A program made the translations under genes and the position numbers. DNA of 64,000 bases from Actinomadura nitritigenes. Lineage in GTDB: Bacteria > Actinomycetota > Actinomycetes > Streptosporangiales > Streptosporangiaceae. The notes under the pieces are model-generated. The model made no database searches and had not been told where the DNA came from. It saw only the letters and a program-made list of their open reading frames with translations. Positions 17,957 to 26,184 of this stretch are shown piece after piece (position 1 is the stretch's first letter; each line of letters begins with the position of its first letter). The stretch lies in NCBI RefSeq assembly GCF_017573545.1, contig NZ_JAGEOK010000014.1:1-64000 (forward strand), written 5' to 3'.

Positions 17957-19225
17957 GTGCTCAAGTTCCTGTCGCCCTTGGCCTTGTTCAAGGACTCGAA
18001 AATAGCGCCGCTGTTCATTGCGCGGCTCGTCTCCAGTGCCGGGGTCGGATTCGGTGAACTGGCTCTGGCCTGGGGCGTCATGGGCCTCGGATACGGCCCT
18101 GGCGGGCTGTCTCTCGTCCTTGCCTGCAATTCACTTCCCGCACTTCTCATCATCTTCACCGGCGTCGCTGGTGATCGCTTCAGGCGCCACCACATCCTCA
18201 TCACCGCCGAAATCATCACCTGTATCGCATGGCTGGGGCTCGGCACCTGCTTCCTGACCAGGCAAGCACCACTTCCTCTGCTGTGCGCCCTGGGATTCCT
18301 GTCGGGCATCGCCACGGCGATGTTCCTGCCGACCATCCGAGGAATCATCGCCGACCTGCTGGCGGGCAACGGGCGGCTCGGCGGCAACGCGATCATCAAC
18401 CAGACCGAATCCGTCGGCCTGCTCATCGGCCTCGCCTCATCCGGGCTGGTCGTCACCGCCCTCGGACCCGGCTGGGCGGCGTCCACGCGAGGTGTCCTGT
18501 GCGCGGTGAGCGCGCTGTTCCTGAGCCGTCTCAACACACCGCGCTGGCAGCAAGCCAAGCGCAGCGTCCTGCGTGACCTGCGCGTCGGCTGGCGCGAGTT
18601 CACCGCGCACCGCTGGGTCTGGATCATGACGCTGCAGTACACCGTCGTGATCATCGCGATGGTCTGCTACGACGCCGTCGCCGGTCCGGTCTACATGGCC
18701 CACGGTCATGGCGGCGCGCGAGCCTGGGGCGTCATCTCTGCCTGCGAGTACGCCGGCGCCCTGGCCGGCGCGTTCATCGGCGCCCGCTGGACACCGTCCC
18801 GGCTGATCCTTTCCGCCGCGGCACTCCCCGCCGCCGGAGCGATTCCCATGGTTCTCATGGGCGTCGAAACCCCATGGATACTTCTGGCAGGTGCCGCCGT
18901 CCTCCCCGGCGCATGCGAAGCGATCTATTACGTCCTGTGGACGACCTCGCTCCAGGACACCTTCACCCCTGACGTCCTCGTCCGCGTGAACAGCTGGAAC
19001 ATCATCGCCAGCTACGCCCTGATGCCAGTGACTCTCCTGACCGCCGGCCCCCTGGTCGAGCGCCTCGGCCCCCAGCCCGCCGCCCTCGGCGCCAGCCTCA
19101 TCACCGTGCTCGCAACTGGCTGTTCCCTTCTGATCCTGCGCCTCCGCGGCATCACAAGCTCCCAGCCTGCCGCCCTGCCTCTTTCCGCTCCGGCATACGT
19201 CGAGGCACCTCCTCGTGGTGATTGA
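17957..19225 (+). CDS. MFS transporter (12-TM drug/macrolide-efflux type)
   Basis: A 422-residue protein with about 12 hydrophobic segments. It has a cytoplasmic loop signature (FTGVAGDRFRRHHILI) between TM2 and TM3, GFLSGIATAMFLPTIRGIIADLL in TM4-5, and the N- and C-terminal halves joined by a basic loop. It resembles macrolide-efflux-like MFS3 proteins, so export of a hydrophobic compound or peptide is likely. The GTG start (MLKFLSPLALFKD) has no strong ribosome site but matches the family's N-terminus. It is the last gene of the LuxR-S9-MFS run; a hairpin follows the stop. Confidence 0.87.
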   Translation: MLKFLSPLALFKDSKIAPLFIARLVSSAGVGFGELALAWGVMGLGYGPGGLSLVLACNSLPALLIIFTGVAGDRFRRHHILITAEIITCIAWLGLGTCFLTRQAPLPLLCALGFLSGIATAMFLPTIRGIIADLLAGNGRLGGNAIINQTESVGLLIGLASSGLVVTALGPGWAASTRGVLCAVSALFLSRLNTPRWQQAKRSVLRDLRVGWREFTAHRWVWIMTLQYTVVIIAMVCYDAVAGPVYMAHGHGGARAWGVISACEYAGALAGAFIGARWTPSRLILSAAALPAAGAIPMVLMGVETPWILLAGAAVLPGACEAIYYVLWTTSLQDTFTPDVLVRVNSWNIIASYALMPVTLLTAGPLVERLGPQPAALGASLITVLATGCSLLILRLRGITSSQPAALPLSAPAYVEAPPRGD

Positions 19226-19232
19226 CATGGGA

Positions 19233-19253
19233 GTGGGCGGCGGCAGGCCGCCA
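19233..19253 (+). terminator. GC-rich hairpin after the MFS gene
   Basis: GTGGGCGGC and GCCGCCAC pair with one bulged base around a GGCAG loop, eight bases after the MFS stop codon. There is no T-run, as is common in actinomycete terminators. It separates the chromosomal-looking genes from the mobilisation module. Confidence 0.45.
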
Positions 19254-19294
19254 CGCCGAGTGTGAGAGTGGCGCCGACGCGTCACCCCGTGCAC

Positions 19295-19306
19295 TATGGA
19301 GCGCAA
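19295..19306 (+). promoter_or_regulatory. 12-mer TATGGAGCGCAA, copy 1
   Basis: TATGGAGCGCAA lies 97 bp upstream of the first mobilisation-module gene. The same 12 bases occur at 62431-62442, in the divergent promoter region of the secretion operon. A chance repeat of 12 bases in 64 kb is unlikely but possible. It may be a promoter element or a shared regulator's site. Confidence 0.35.
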
Positions 19307-19402
19307 ACAGCTTCACATGCTCTCACGTGGAGCGAGACCGTCCCCCGTTACCTACAGAGAGGAAGTCCGCATGGCCCCTGCAACGACGAACCGGAGGACC
19401 TC

Positions 19403-19978
19403 ATGGTCGATCACGAGACCCCCACGAACGAACGCACGGAACTTCTTGCGGGCGAGCTGCATGAACGCGCCCGCGCACTCAAGCACCTGACCCAGGGGCC
19501 GCCTGGTCTGACGAGACCCGAGGCCGCCTACACCATCCTCGGCAACCTGGCCCAGACCGCGTTCCGGCTCCTTCAGACCGCCGAGCAACTGGACGCCTTC
19601 CTCAACCGGGAGCTCGACGCCGGACGGCTCGGACACCATCGTGGCGACGACCCGGTCCCGACCGTCCTGAAAGCGCACGATGCGCTTGCCAAGGCCGGCG
19701 AGCATTCCATGGACCTCGGCGAGTCCTTCCGCCAGGCTCAGGGGGCGCTCGCCGACATCTACGGAACCGGGACCGAGCCGGAAGCACAGCAGCGCACCCA
19801 GGGCGAAACCGAGACGTTGCCTGACGAGCGGGCTGAGGGCGCCGCGTCCGACATCCGGCCGGCGGCCAAGGACTTCCCGCACAGCATCGGCGACGTGCTG
19901 TCCGGCCCGCCCGCAGCCCCATCCTCACCAGATCCTCGTCCGCACCCCAAGCCACCGCATCCACGCAGGGAGATGTAA
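19403..19978 (+). CDS. Unknown helical protein with C-terminal FP/basic tail
   Basis: 191 residues, no recognised domain. Residues 5-125 are predicted helical (LLAGELHERARALKHL, AAYTILGNLAQTAFRLLQTA, VLKAHDALAKAGEHSMDLG). The C-terminus has AAKDFPHSIGDVLSG followed by a Pro/Arg-rich tail of about 25 residues. This signature recurs on the relaxase and six other element proteins. The ATG has a perfect GGAGG five bases upstream; the frame is open from 19262. It is the first gene of the mobilisation module and possibly a co-transferred or relaxosome-associated protein. Confidence 0.7.
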   Translation: MVDHETPTNERTELLAGELHERARALKHLTQGPPGLTRPEAAYTILGNLAQTAFRLLQTAEQLDAFLNRELDAGRLGHHRGDDPVPTVLKAHDALAKAGEHSMDLGESFRQAQGALADIYGTGTEPEAQQRTQGETETLPDERAEGAASDIRPAAKDFPHSIGDVLSGPPAAPSSPDPRPHPKPPHPRREM

Positions 19979-20329
19979 CCCGCGTGGTCGGATGCCCTGC
20001 CCGGGCGGGGCAAGGGCATGTCGGCGCGTCAAACGTCGGGCCCTGTTCCTGGTGACCACCCGTGGCGTTCTGAACGCGCGGACCTCCCTCAGTGAACGGA
20101 AGCAGCGTCGCCTTTCCCGGGCCTGGGCGAGTCGCCCGAGGGTGTCGAACCCGACGCCCTCGGGCGCTCCCCTGGCCGGGCTGGCGAGGTTGGACCGCGG
20201 GTCCGCATTGTCCGCGAGGGGCTCCGCTGGCGCGGGGCAAGAAATGGACTTCCTAAGGATGTCGCTGCTGGCCGGGCGCGGTCAGCAGTGCGGTAAGCGG
20301 ATCGAGCGCGATCCGGAGTGAAGGAGCTG
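19979..20329. other. 350-bp noncoding stretch, candidate oriT region
   Basis: No gene is seen. It contains a strong hairpin (20133-20166: CGCCCGAGGG / CCCTCGGGCG, inner stem GTCG/CGAC, loop AACC) and a small dyad GGACC-GCG-GGTCC (20192-20204). CTAAGGATGTC follows near 20250, which on the other strand reads ACATCCTTAG, close to the YATCCTG nick core of MOBP plasmids. Its place directly upstream of the MobC and relaxase genes is where oriT is usually found. The hairpin could instead be a terminator for the preceding gene. Confidence 0.4.
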
Positions 20330-20749
20330 ATGACACAAGACCGAACGACTCGGACACCGAAGGCGGCGACACGGCGCAACCGCAGAGCGTTGCAAAGTCC
20401 TCGACGAAGCCGGGCGTTGTTCATCGCGCTATCGGATGAGGAGTACGCCTCGCTGGCGAGAGCGGCCGCGAGCGAGAAGCTGGCGACGGGCGCGTGGGCG
20501 GCGTTGACGCTTCTGGCCGCGGTGGAGGGGAAGAGGCGCGCGGATTCGGTGGAACTGCGGGAGGTGCTGCAGGCCGTGTTGCAGGCACGAGGCCAGGCGC
20601 AGCGGATCGGGGTCAACCTCAACCAGGCGGTCGCCGCTTGGAATTCGGGGGACCTGTCTCCGACGCTGCGCTGGTATGCCCGGGCCGCGGCGCAGACGGT
20701 CCGGAAGCTCGATGATCTGGCCGACGAGCTGAGGAGCCGGCTGCCGTGA
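20330..20749 (+). CDS. MobC-like relaxosome accessory protein
   Basis: 139 residues. A basic N-terminus (RTPKAATRRNRRALQSPRRS) precedes a ribbon-helix-helix-like segment (ALFIALSDEEYASLARAAAS). The C-terminus has the MobC-type motif QRIGVNLNQAVAAWNSGDL followed by a helix. MobC proteins bind oriT and help the relaxase open DNA. AAGGAG lies just before the ATG; a GTG four codons earlier is less likely. It lies 37 bp upstream of the relaxase gene and downstream of the candidate oriT. Confidence 0.82.
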   Translation: MTQDRTTRTPKAATRRNRRALQSPRRSRALFIALSDEEYASLARAAASEKLATGAWAALTLLAAVEGKRRADSVELREVLQAVLQARGQAQRIGVNLNQAVAAWNSGDLSPTLRWYARAAAQTVRKLDDLADELRSRLP

Positions 20750-20786
20750 CGGCATCGGCGTCGGTATCGGCGGCGAGTCCTACAAG

Positions 20787-22607
20787 TTGATCGGGAAGGT
20801 GCTGCGTGGCGTCCGGGTCCAGGGGCTGCTCCGCTACCTCTATGGCCCGGGCGCCAACGGCGAGCATCACAACCCGCACATCGTGGCGGCCTTCAGCGAT
20901 CCGGCGGACCTGGAGCCGATGATCGGGCCCAATGGCCGCCGCGACCTGCGCCGCCTGGACGGTCTGCTAGTTCAGCCGATGGCGGTGCTCGGTGAGCGCA
21001 ACTACCGCAAGCCCGTCTGGCACTGCGCCGTCCGGGCCGCTCCCGAAGATCCGATCCTGACCGATGCCCAATGGGCGCACGTCGCGACTGAAATCATGCA
21101 CCGGACGGGCCTGGCCCCGGATGGGGACGTCGAGGCCGTCCGCTGGATCGCCGTCCGCCACGCCGCCGACCATGTCCACATCGTGGCCACGCTTGCCCGC
21201 TCGGACGGCGTCCGTCCAGAGGTGTGGAACGACGGGTATCGGGTCCGGGACGCCTGCCGGGCGATGGAGCAGCGATACGGATTGCGGTCGACGGCGCCGG
21301 CGGACCGGACGGCGGCCCGCCGTCCCAAGCGCGGTGAGACCGAGAAGGCCGTCCGCCGCGGCAAGGCAGTGCCATCCCGTACGCTCCTGCACCGCACAGT
21401 CCAGACGGCCGCAGCCGGCGCACGCAGCGAAGAAGAGTTCTTCGACCGCCTCAAGGCCGAAGGCGTCTTGGTACGGCAGCGGTACAGCCAGCGGACGACC
21501 GGCCAGGTCACCGGGTACGCGGTGGCCCTGGCCGACGACGTGAACGCCAAAGGCCAGCCGATCTGGTACGGCGGCGGCAAGCTCGCCGCCGACCTCACCT
21601 TGCCTCGGCTCCGGCGCCGCTGGACAAGCGCGGACGGCTCTGTCCGCGCGCCGTCCGCTGCCGGTCTGCTGGAGGGACGGCATCTGTCCGCGCGGACAAA
21701 ACGTGTCCTGCTGCGGACAGCCGTCCGCCGCGCCGCGGACAAGTCCCGGACGAGCACCGAGTTCTTGCAGCGCCTCCAGGACGACGGCCTCTGGGTGAAG
21801 CCTCGCTACAGCCAGCTCGATCCCGGCCAGATCACCGGCTACGCCGTCGCGTTCCCTACCGAGCACGGCGGAGAGGAACCGGCCTGGATCCCCGGCAGCC
21901 GCCTCGCCGACGACCTCTCCCTATCTCGTCTCCGGCAATGCTGGTCAGGGCACGTCACAGACCACACGCCGATCATCGAGCACGACGAGCTGACGCCAGA
22001 GGAGCGGCAAGCGTTCTACGACGATGCATCCCGTGCCGCCTCCTACGCCATCGCGCAGATCTACCGGCATCTGGCAACGAACCCGTACGCAGCTCAGGAT
22101 GCCTGCTGGGCGGCCTCCGACGCTCTGCACGTAGCTGCCAAGGCCACGGGCAACCGGCATCTGCGCCGCGCTGCCGATGCCTATGATCGCGCGGCCCGCG
22201 CGCCGTACGGCCGCATCCCGCGACCGACTCCCGCGGGCAATGCCCTGCGCACCGCAGCCCGGCTGCTCGCCCTCACCGGCTCCGCGAGAAACCGGACGAC
22301 AGTGTCCATTATGGTGCTCGTCGCCAACCTCATCACCCTGCTCGACACCATCGCCGAACTCCGCCGACTCCAGCACCGCCAGGCCCAAGCCGACGCCGCA
22401 CGAAGAGCAGCCGCCCACGTCCGCGAAGCGAGACGCGCCACCGGCATCCCTGTGCCCCGGCAAAGCGAACCGACGGCCACGCCGTCGCAGGTGAGCCTGG
22501 CCATGGCTGGCTTCCCGATGCCCTGGGCTCCAATGCACCCCGCCGTCACCGGTAGGCCGGCGGCAACGAACCCTGCTCGCCCCGTCCGAGACAGAAGGAG
22601 CCTCTGA
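20787..22607 (+). CDS. MobA/VirD2-type relaxase with duplicated internal domain
   Basis: 606 residues. The relaxase domain (1-175) has GKVLRGVRVQGLLRYLYGPG at the N-terminus and the metal-binding H-x-H motif HAADHVHIVATL (His129/His131). Two similar blocks of about 85 residues follow (about 190-285 and 305-395); both contain RYSQ...GQ(V/I)TGYAVA and LPRLRRRW / LSRLRQCW. The last 100 residues are helical and end with MAGFPMPWAP plus a basic tail shared with other element proteins. It nicks oriT and pilots the strand. The start is TTG (MIGKVLRG), 37 bp after mobC. The Tyr nucleophile was not pinned down. Confidence 0.88.
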   Translation: MIGKVLRGVRVQGLLRYLYGPGANGEHHNPHIVAAFSDPADLEPMIGPNGRRDLRRLDGLLVQPMAVLGERNYRKPVWHCAVRAAPEDPILTDAQWAHVATEIMHRTGLAPDGDVEAVRWIAVRHAADHVHIVATLARSDGVRPEVWNDGYRVRDACRAMEQRYGLRSTAPADRTAARRPKRGETEKAVRRGKAVPSRTLLHRTVQTAAAGARSEEEFFDRLKAEGVLVRQRYSQRTTGQVTGYAVALADDVNAKGQPIWYGGGKLAADLTLPRLRRRWTSADGSVRAPSAAGLLEGRHLSARTKRVLLRTAVRRAADKSRTSTEFLQRLQDDGLWVKPRYSQLDPGQITGYAVAFPTEHGGEEPAWIPGSRLADDLSLSRLRQCWSGHVTDHTPIIEHDELTPEERQAFYDDASRAASYAIAQIYRHLATNPYAAQDACWAASDALHVAAKATGNRHLRRAADAYDRAARAPYGRIPRPTPAGNALRTAARLLALTGSARNRTTVSIMVLVANLITLLDTIAELRRLQHRQAQADAARRAAAHVREARRATGIPVPRQSEPTATPSQVSLAMAGFPMPWAPMHPAVTGRPAATNPARPVRDRRSL

Positions 22608-22629
22608 ACGAGCTCAGTGTCCCGGATTC

Positions 22630-22645
22630 CACCGGTTGGCCGGTG
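22630..22645. terminator. Bidirectional hairpin between convergent genes
   Basis: CACCGG-TTGG-CCGGTG is a perfect 6-bp stem with a 4-base loop. It lies between the relaxase stop and the stop of the convergent unknown gene, the usual place for a shared terminator. Confidence 0.4.
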
Positions 22646-22656
22646 TCAGCGACGAC

Positions 22657-23487
22657 TCATTCTGGATCGTCGGTCGGTGGGGCCACCAGCACCTTCGGCT
22701 TCGTGCGGGGCTGGTTCCAAATCTGGAGGAGGCACCCGGACGGCTTGGTGTGGAAACGGAGGCGGTAATCCCCGTGCCCCGCGGGGAGCGGTGGTAGCGG
22801 CAGCTCGCGTCCGGCGAGCTCGTGGAGGACGGCGCGGCCGGTGTGGAACCGGCAGCTCAGTTCCACGATCCGGTCGTAGGTGTGGTCGGGTTCCGGGGGC
22901 GTGGGAGAGATCGTCACGGCGAGGGTCAGTTCGCCGTCGTGGACGGGCGGCCAGAACAGCGCCGCCCCTGGAACGGCGTCGATGAGGTCGGCCGACTCGG
23001 CGTAGGCGGGCACAGGGAGGATGTCGCCGAGCGAGCGCGTGCGGTCGAGGAGGAAGAACTGGCCCACCCGGACGCGGAGGGTGAGGTCGAGGTTTTCCTC
23101 TGTCGCGGTGGTGCGCCGATCGAAGGCGAAGTCGGCGGGGATGCCGCCGGGGAAGCCGCGCGCGGCGATGAAGTCGGCGAGTTCCTCCTCGGTCACTTGG
23201 AGGGCGCGTTCGGTGATGCCGGGGACGTCGCCCGGTTCGGGCCGCTCGTAGGTAGCGACGGCGAAGAATGAGCCGCTGGTGCCCGGCTCGGGGGGTTGCC
23301 ACCGGGTGACGCGGATCATTCCGCATCTCCGGCAGGCGGTGCGGTTGATGTTGATCGTCTGCCCGGCCTCGTCGGTCTTGGTCTCGGTCGCTTCCAGGCG
23401 GGTCCGGCCGGGAATGTCGTGGTCGTGGCCGCAGGCGCCAATGATCTGCTCCATCGCGACGTCGTCCCGGTTCGGGAAGGGCATCAT
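22657..23487 (-). CDS. Unknown protein with possible zinc-binding Cys/His pair
   Basis: 276 residues, no family recognised. Near the N-terminus ACGHDHD is followed 36 residues later by CRRCG, which could form a zinc site. The rest alternates beta-like segments (TLRVRVGQFFLLDRTRSL, ELTLAVTISPTPPEP, GDYRLRFHTKPSGCLLQIW). It overlaps the SMI1/KNR4 gene by the ATGA arrangement, so the two are translated together. The pair is on the strand opposite the mobilisation genes and interrupts them, which suggests a later insertion of a cargo or defence-type pair. Confidence 0.6.
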   Translation of the reverse strand: MMPFPNRDDVAMEQIIGACGHDHDIPGRTRLEATETKTDEAGQTININRTACRRCGMIRVTRWQPPEPGTSGSFFAVATYERPEPGDVPGITERALQVTEEELADFIAARGFPGGIPADFAFDRRTTATEENLDLTLRVRVGQFFLLDRTRSLGDILPVPAYAESADLIDAVPGAALFWPPVHDGELTLAVTISPTPPEPDHTYDRIVELSCRFHTGRAVLHELAGRELPLPPLPAGHGDYRLRFHTKPSGCLLQIWNQPRTKPKVLVAPPTDDPE

Positions 23488-24638
23488 CGGCGGTCACCTC
23501 GTGGGCGGGACAGCAGGTTCCGACGGCGCTCAGGCGTGAGGGCGGCAGCCACGAGGGGGTCTGCGAGCAGGGTGACCGGTGCGATGTGGTCGGGGGTGCG
23601 CGGACGCCAATGAGCGAACGCGACGTCGATGTCCCGCCAGAGGGCATCGGGATCGGCTCCGTGCTCGTCCACCGCGTTCCGAACCAGGGCGTCGAACTCG
23701 GGATTGCCATACGTCATGGGGCGCTCACCGTTGTGGAGCCGGGCCTGGTAGGCGGCGACGAGCAGGTGAAGGTCCGGATTGTTGCCGTTCATCGCCATCT
23801 GCAGTTGCGAGCTGCGGCCGGGCGTGGAGCACTCGGCGTGCTGAGCGAACAGCAGAGGCAGGAACTCCTCAGTGAACAGCGGATCGGCCAGGAACCCCTC
23901 GGGCACGAAGTCGGGGTGCAGCAACCGTCCGAAGGAGTGCCCGGACCGACGGTCGAGATAGAGCTGGAGTTGCGCGCGCAGGACGGTGGCGCGTTCTCGG
24001 CCGAACTCCTCGGCCTCGGCCAGGACCGCGTCGGCGGCGTCGGCGTCGCCGCTGAGGGCGTCCAGGCGAGCTTGTTCGACCTTGGCGTCCCAGGAGTCGC
24101 GGGTTTCGCCTTCCGGTTTGCGCATCTGGTGGAACTCGGCGTAGAGGTCCTCCATCAGCGCGGTGAAGGACGCGAACCGCTCGGGCGGCGCGGCCCTCCA
24201 GGAGAACAGGTTGTAGGCGGCCCATTCACCGGCGTCGTCGACGTCGCCGGGGTCCAGGAACAAGATCCCCGCGTCGGCCTCCCTGGAGATCAGGAGCCCG
24301 CGGCTCAGGCAGGTGCCCTCCTGCTCGTCGTCTTCGCAGAGTTCCGCCCAGCTGTCATCCCAATGAGGCTCAAGCTCGCGGAGCCATCCGACGTCCGACG
24401 TATCGCGCATCCGCCAGACGAAGATCCCGGCATCGCGCCAGCCGTCCGTCGTCAGGAGGAACTCTCGGTAGGACGGTGGCAGCCGCATGCCGATCCGCGC
24501 CTCGGCCGCCGCGACGGCCTGCTCGGTGGCGGGCTCGAAACCGAGCCAGCCAGTGCGCACCACTTCCGGGTCGGGTTCGGGGTCGGCGCTCCGCACCCAT
24601 TCTTCACTCCAGCGCCTCAGCCACGATCGCCATTCCAT
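23484..24638 (-). CDS. SMI1/KNR4-domain protein
   Basis: About 384 residues. Residues 30-170 match the SMI1/KNR4 (SUKH) fold: AAVAAAEARIGMRLPPSYRE then FLLTTDGW, with RDTSDVGWLRELEPHW and a GILFLDPGDVDDAGEWAAY strand. SUKH proteins often act as immunity proteins or adaptor partners. The C-terminal 200 residues are helical, unassigned, and include a DIDVAFAHWRPRTPDHI segment. The start at the ATG (MEWRSWLRRW) is a judgement; no strong ribosome site precedes it and the frame is open 96 codons further. It is first of a two-gene unit with the overlapping downstream unknown. Confidence 0.72.
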   Translation of the reverse strand: MEWRSWLRRWSEEWVRSADPEPDPEVVRTGWLGFEPATEQAVAAAEARIGMRLPPSYREFLLTTDGWRDAGIFVWRMRDTSDVGWLRELEPHWDDSWAELCEDDEQEGTCLSRGLLISREADAGILFLDPGDVDDAGEWAAYNLFSWRAAPPERFASFTALMEDLYAEFHQMRKPEGETRDSWDAKVEQARLDALSGDADAADAVLAEAEEFGRERATVLRAQLQLYLDRRSGHSFGRLLHPDFVPEGFLADPLFTEEFLPLLFAQHAECSTPGRSSQLQMAMNGNNPDLHLLVAAYQARLHNGERPMTYGNPEFDALVRNAVDEHGADPDALWRDIDVAFAHWRPRTPDHIAPVTLLADPLVAAALTPERRRNLLSRPRGDRR

Positions 24639-24943
24639 GGGGGCATGCTGCCGACCGCCTCGGACATTCCCGGGCCGCAGTAATGCGGAATCTTGAAGCC
24701 ACAGCGACGCACGCCTCCGGATCGTTGTTCCGCGGGGATGCACGCCCAATAACTGACGACGGCCGCTCTTCTGCAGGCCGGAGCTAGAGCCGACCCCTTG
24801 ACGCAGGCGGTTGATCGCAGGAGACCGTCGACACGCCGAACACTTACTGTAGTTGATCAGATGCCTAGCGTGATGCATTGTCTTGCTCACTGACTTTGGT
24901 TGACGGAGCCGTGGCCCGTCAACCACTGGCCGACGGGGGAGCG
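24639..24943. promoter_or_regulatory. Divergent promoter region
   Basis: 305 bp lie between the SMI1/KNR4 gene and the DUF2637 operon. No gene is seen. The part from 24841 to 24895 is AT-rich for this genome (TTACTGTAGTTGATCAGATG, TGATGCATTG) and probably holds the promoter of the rightward operon. No clear dyad was found. Confidence 0.35.
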
Positions 24944-25237
24944 ATGGGAACGCTGGTAGCGGTCGAGCAGAGAGAACTGGCGGTGCGGCGGGAGCGTCTG
25001 CTGCGGCTGCACTCCGAGCTCAAGCGGCTGGGCGCCTCGACGAGGGTGCGCCGGCCGCGCAACGGGCGATGGCGGTTGAGGGTCCGCTGCGATGGCTGGT
25101 CGGAGACGGTCATGTGCGCAGGGGCGGACGGCGCGTACGCCTACGTCACGGCGCACGGGCGGGTGCTCGGGACGGCGAGCGAGGTCCGGCACGTCGCGCG
25201 GCTGCTGGTGTGGATGGTGGAGCGGCGGAAGCGATGA
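24944..25237 (+). CDS. Small basic unknown protein, first gene of the DUF2637 operon
   Basis: 97 residues, rich in Arg. A predicted N-terminal helix (ELAVRRERLLRLHSELKRLG) is followed by beta strands (RWRLRVRCDGWSETVMCAG, AYVTAHGRVLGTA) and a C-terminal helix. No family was recognised; the charge suggests nucleic-acid binding. The ATG follows GGGGGAGCG; the frame opens 22 codons earlier. Its stop overlaps the start of the DUF2637 gene (ATGA), and that gene overlaps the primase gene the same way, so the three are one translational unit. Confidence 0.65.
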   Translation: MGTLVAVEQRELAVRRERLLRLHSELKRLGASTRVRRPRNGRWRLRVRCDGWSETVMCAGADGAYAYVTAHGRVLGTASEVRHVARLLVWMVERRKR

Positions 25238-26184
25238 CCCTCTTCAGACCACGCAGCCATCGAGGGCTCACACCGCAAGACCCACTGGCCAGCTCTGCGA
25301 GCGCATCAGCTCAGGTGGCACGTGATCGCGCGGTTCAGGTCGTGGTGGTGCTGGTCGCTCCGCTAATCGCGACTCTCGCAGTGCTCGGCGGACTCGGATC
25401 GTTCACCACTGTGCGGGAGCTGGCCGAGCCGCACTTCAAGGGCTTGGCATGGATCGTTCCGGTCGGAATGGACCTGGGCATCTTGATCCTCCTCACCTGG
25501 GATCTGCTGATGGAGTACCTGGACCTGCCGTGGCCGGTCATGCGCTGGGTCGCATGGGCCTACATCGGCGGCACGGTGCTGGTGAACGTGTCCGCCGCGC
25601 ATGGTGAGCTGGCCGGCAGCGTGATGTACGCGGCGATGCCGGTGCTGTTCATCACGGTGGTGGAGGGCGTCAGGCACTTGATCCGCCGGTGGGTCGGGCT
25701 GGCATCCGCGCGCCGGGTGGAACGCGTACCGGCGGCTCGATGGCTGCTCGCGCCGGTCTCCAGCTTGCTGCTGTGGCGGCGGATGGTTCTGTGGCACGTC
25801 ACCGCCTACCAGGACGGGCTGAAGCTGGAGTACCGACACCTACTGGCCGTATCGGTGCTGCAGGAGGAGTACGGGCGGTGGGCATGGCGCTGGGATGCGC
25901 CGCTGGCGGACCGCCTCGCGCTGCGCCGGATGCCAACCGGGATCAACGCGAACGGCTCTCCCGAGGGCGGCCCGGCCAGCGTCGCCGAGCAGGCTCCCGG
26001 CGAGGACGAGCTCCTGGTGGCCGCGCGGCGTGTCCAGCGGGAGGCACGACGGAGAGGCGTCCGAGTCACTCGTAGCTACCTCGGTGACCGGCTGCGTGAG
26101 CTGGGGTACCCGATAGGCACCGCCCGGCTCCAGCAGCTCCTGGCCGTCCTGCGCAACGACTCGCCCCAGGGCGGTGGGGCATGA
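25234..26184 (+). CDS. DUF2637 / Spd-like membrane protein
   Basis: 316 residues. Four hydrophobic segments lie between about 30 and 150 (VVVLVAPLIATLAVLGGLGS, WIVPVGMDLGILILLTWDLL, WVAWAYIGGTVLVNVSAAHG, AAMPVLFITVVEGV), the pattern of DUF2637 proteins found beside actinomycete transfer genes. The C-terminal part (about 160-316) is cytoplasmic and ends in a HTH-like stretch (RGVRVTRSYLGDRLRELGYP). It may link DNA processing with the membrane during transfer. Its start overlaps the previous stop and its stop overlaps the start of the ArdC-primase gene. Confidence 0.8.
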   Translation: MTLFRPRSHRGLTPQDPLASSASASAQVARDRAVQVVVVLVAPLIATLAVLGGLGSFTTVRELAEPHFKGLAWIVPVGMDLGILILLTWDLLMEYLDLPWPVMRWVAWAYIGGTVLVNVSAAHGELAGSVMYAAMPVLFITVVEGVRHLIRRWVGLASARRVERVPAARWLLAPVSSLLLWRRMVLWHVTAYQDGLKLEYRHLLAVSVLQEEYGRWAWRWDAPLADRLALRRMPTGINANGSPEGGPASVAEQAPGEDELLVAARRVQREARRRGVRVTRSYLGDRLRELGYPIGTARLQQLLAVLRNDSPQGGGA

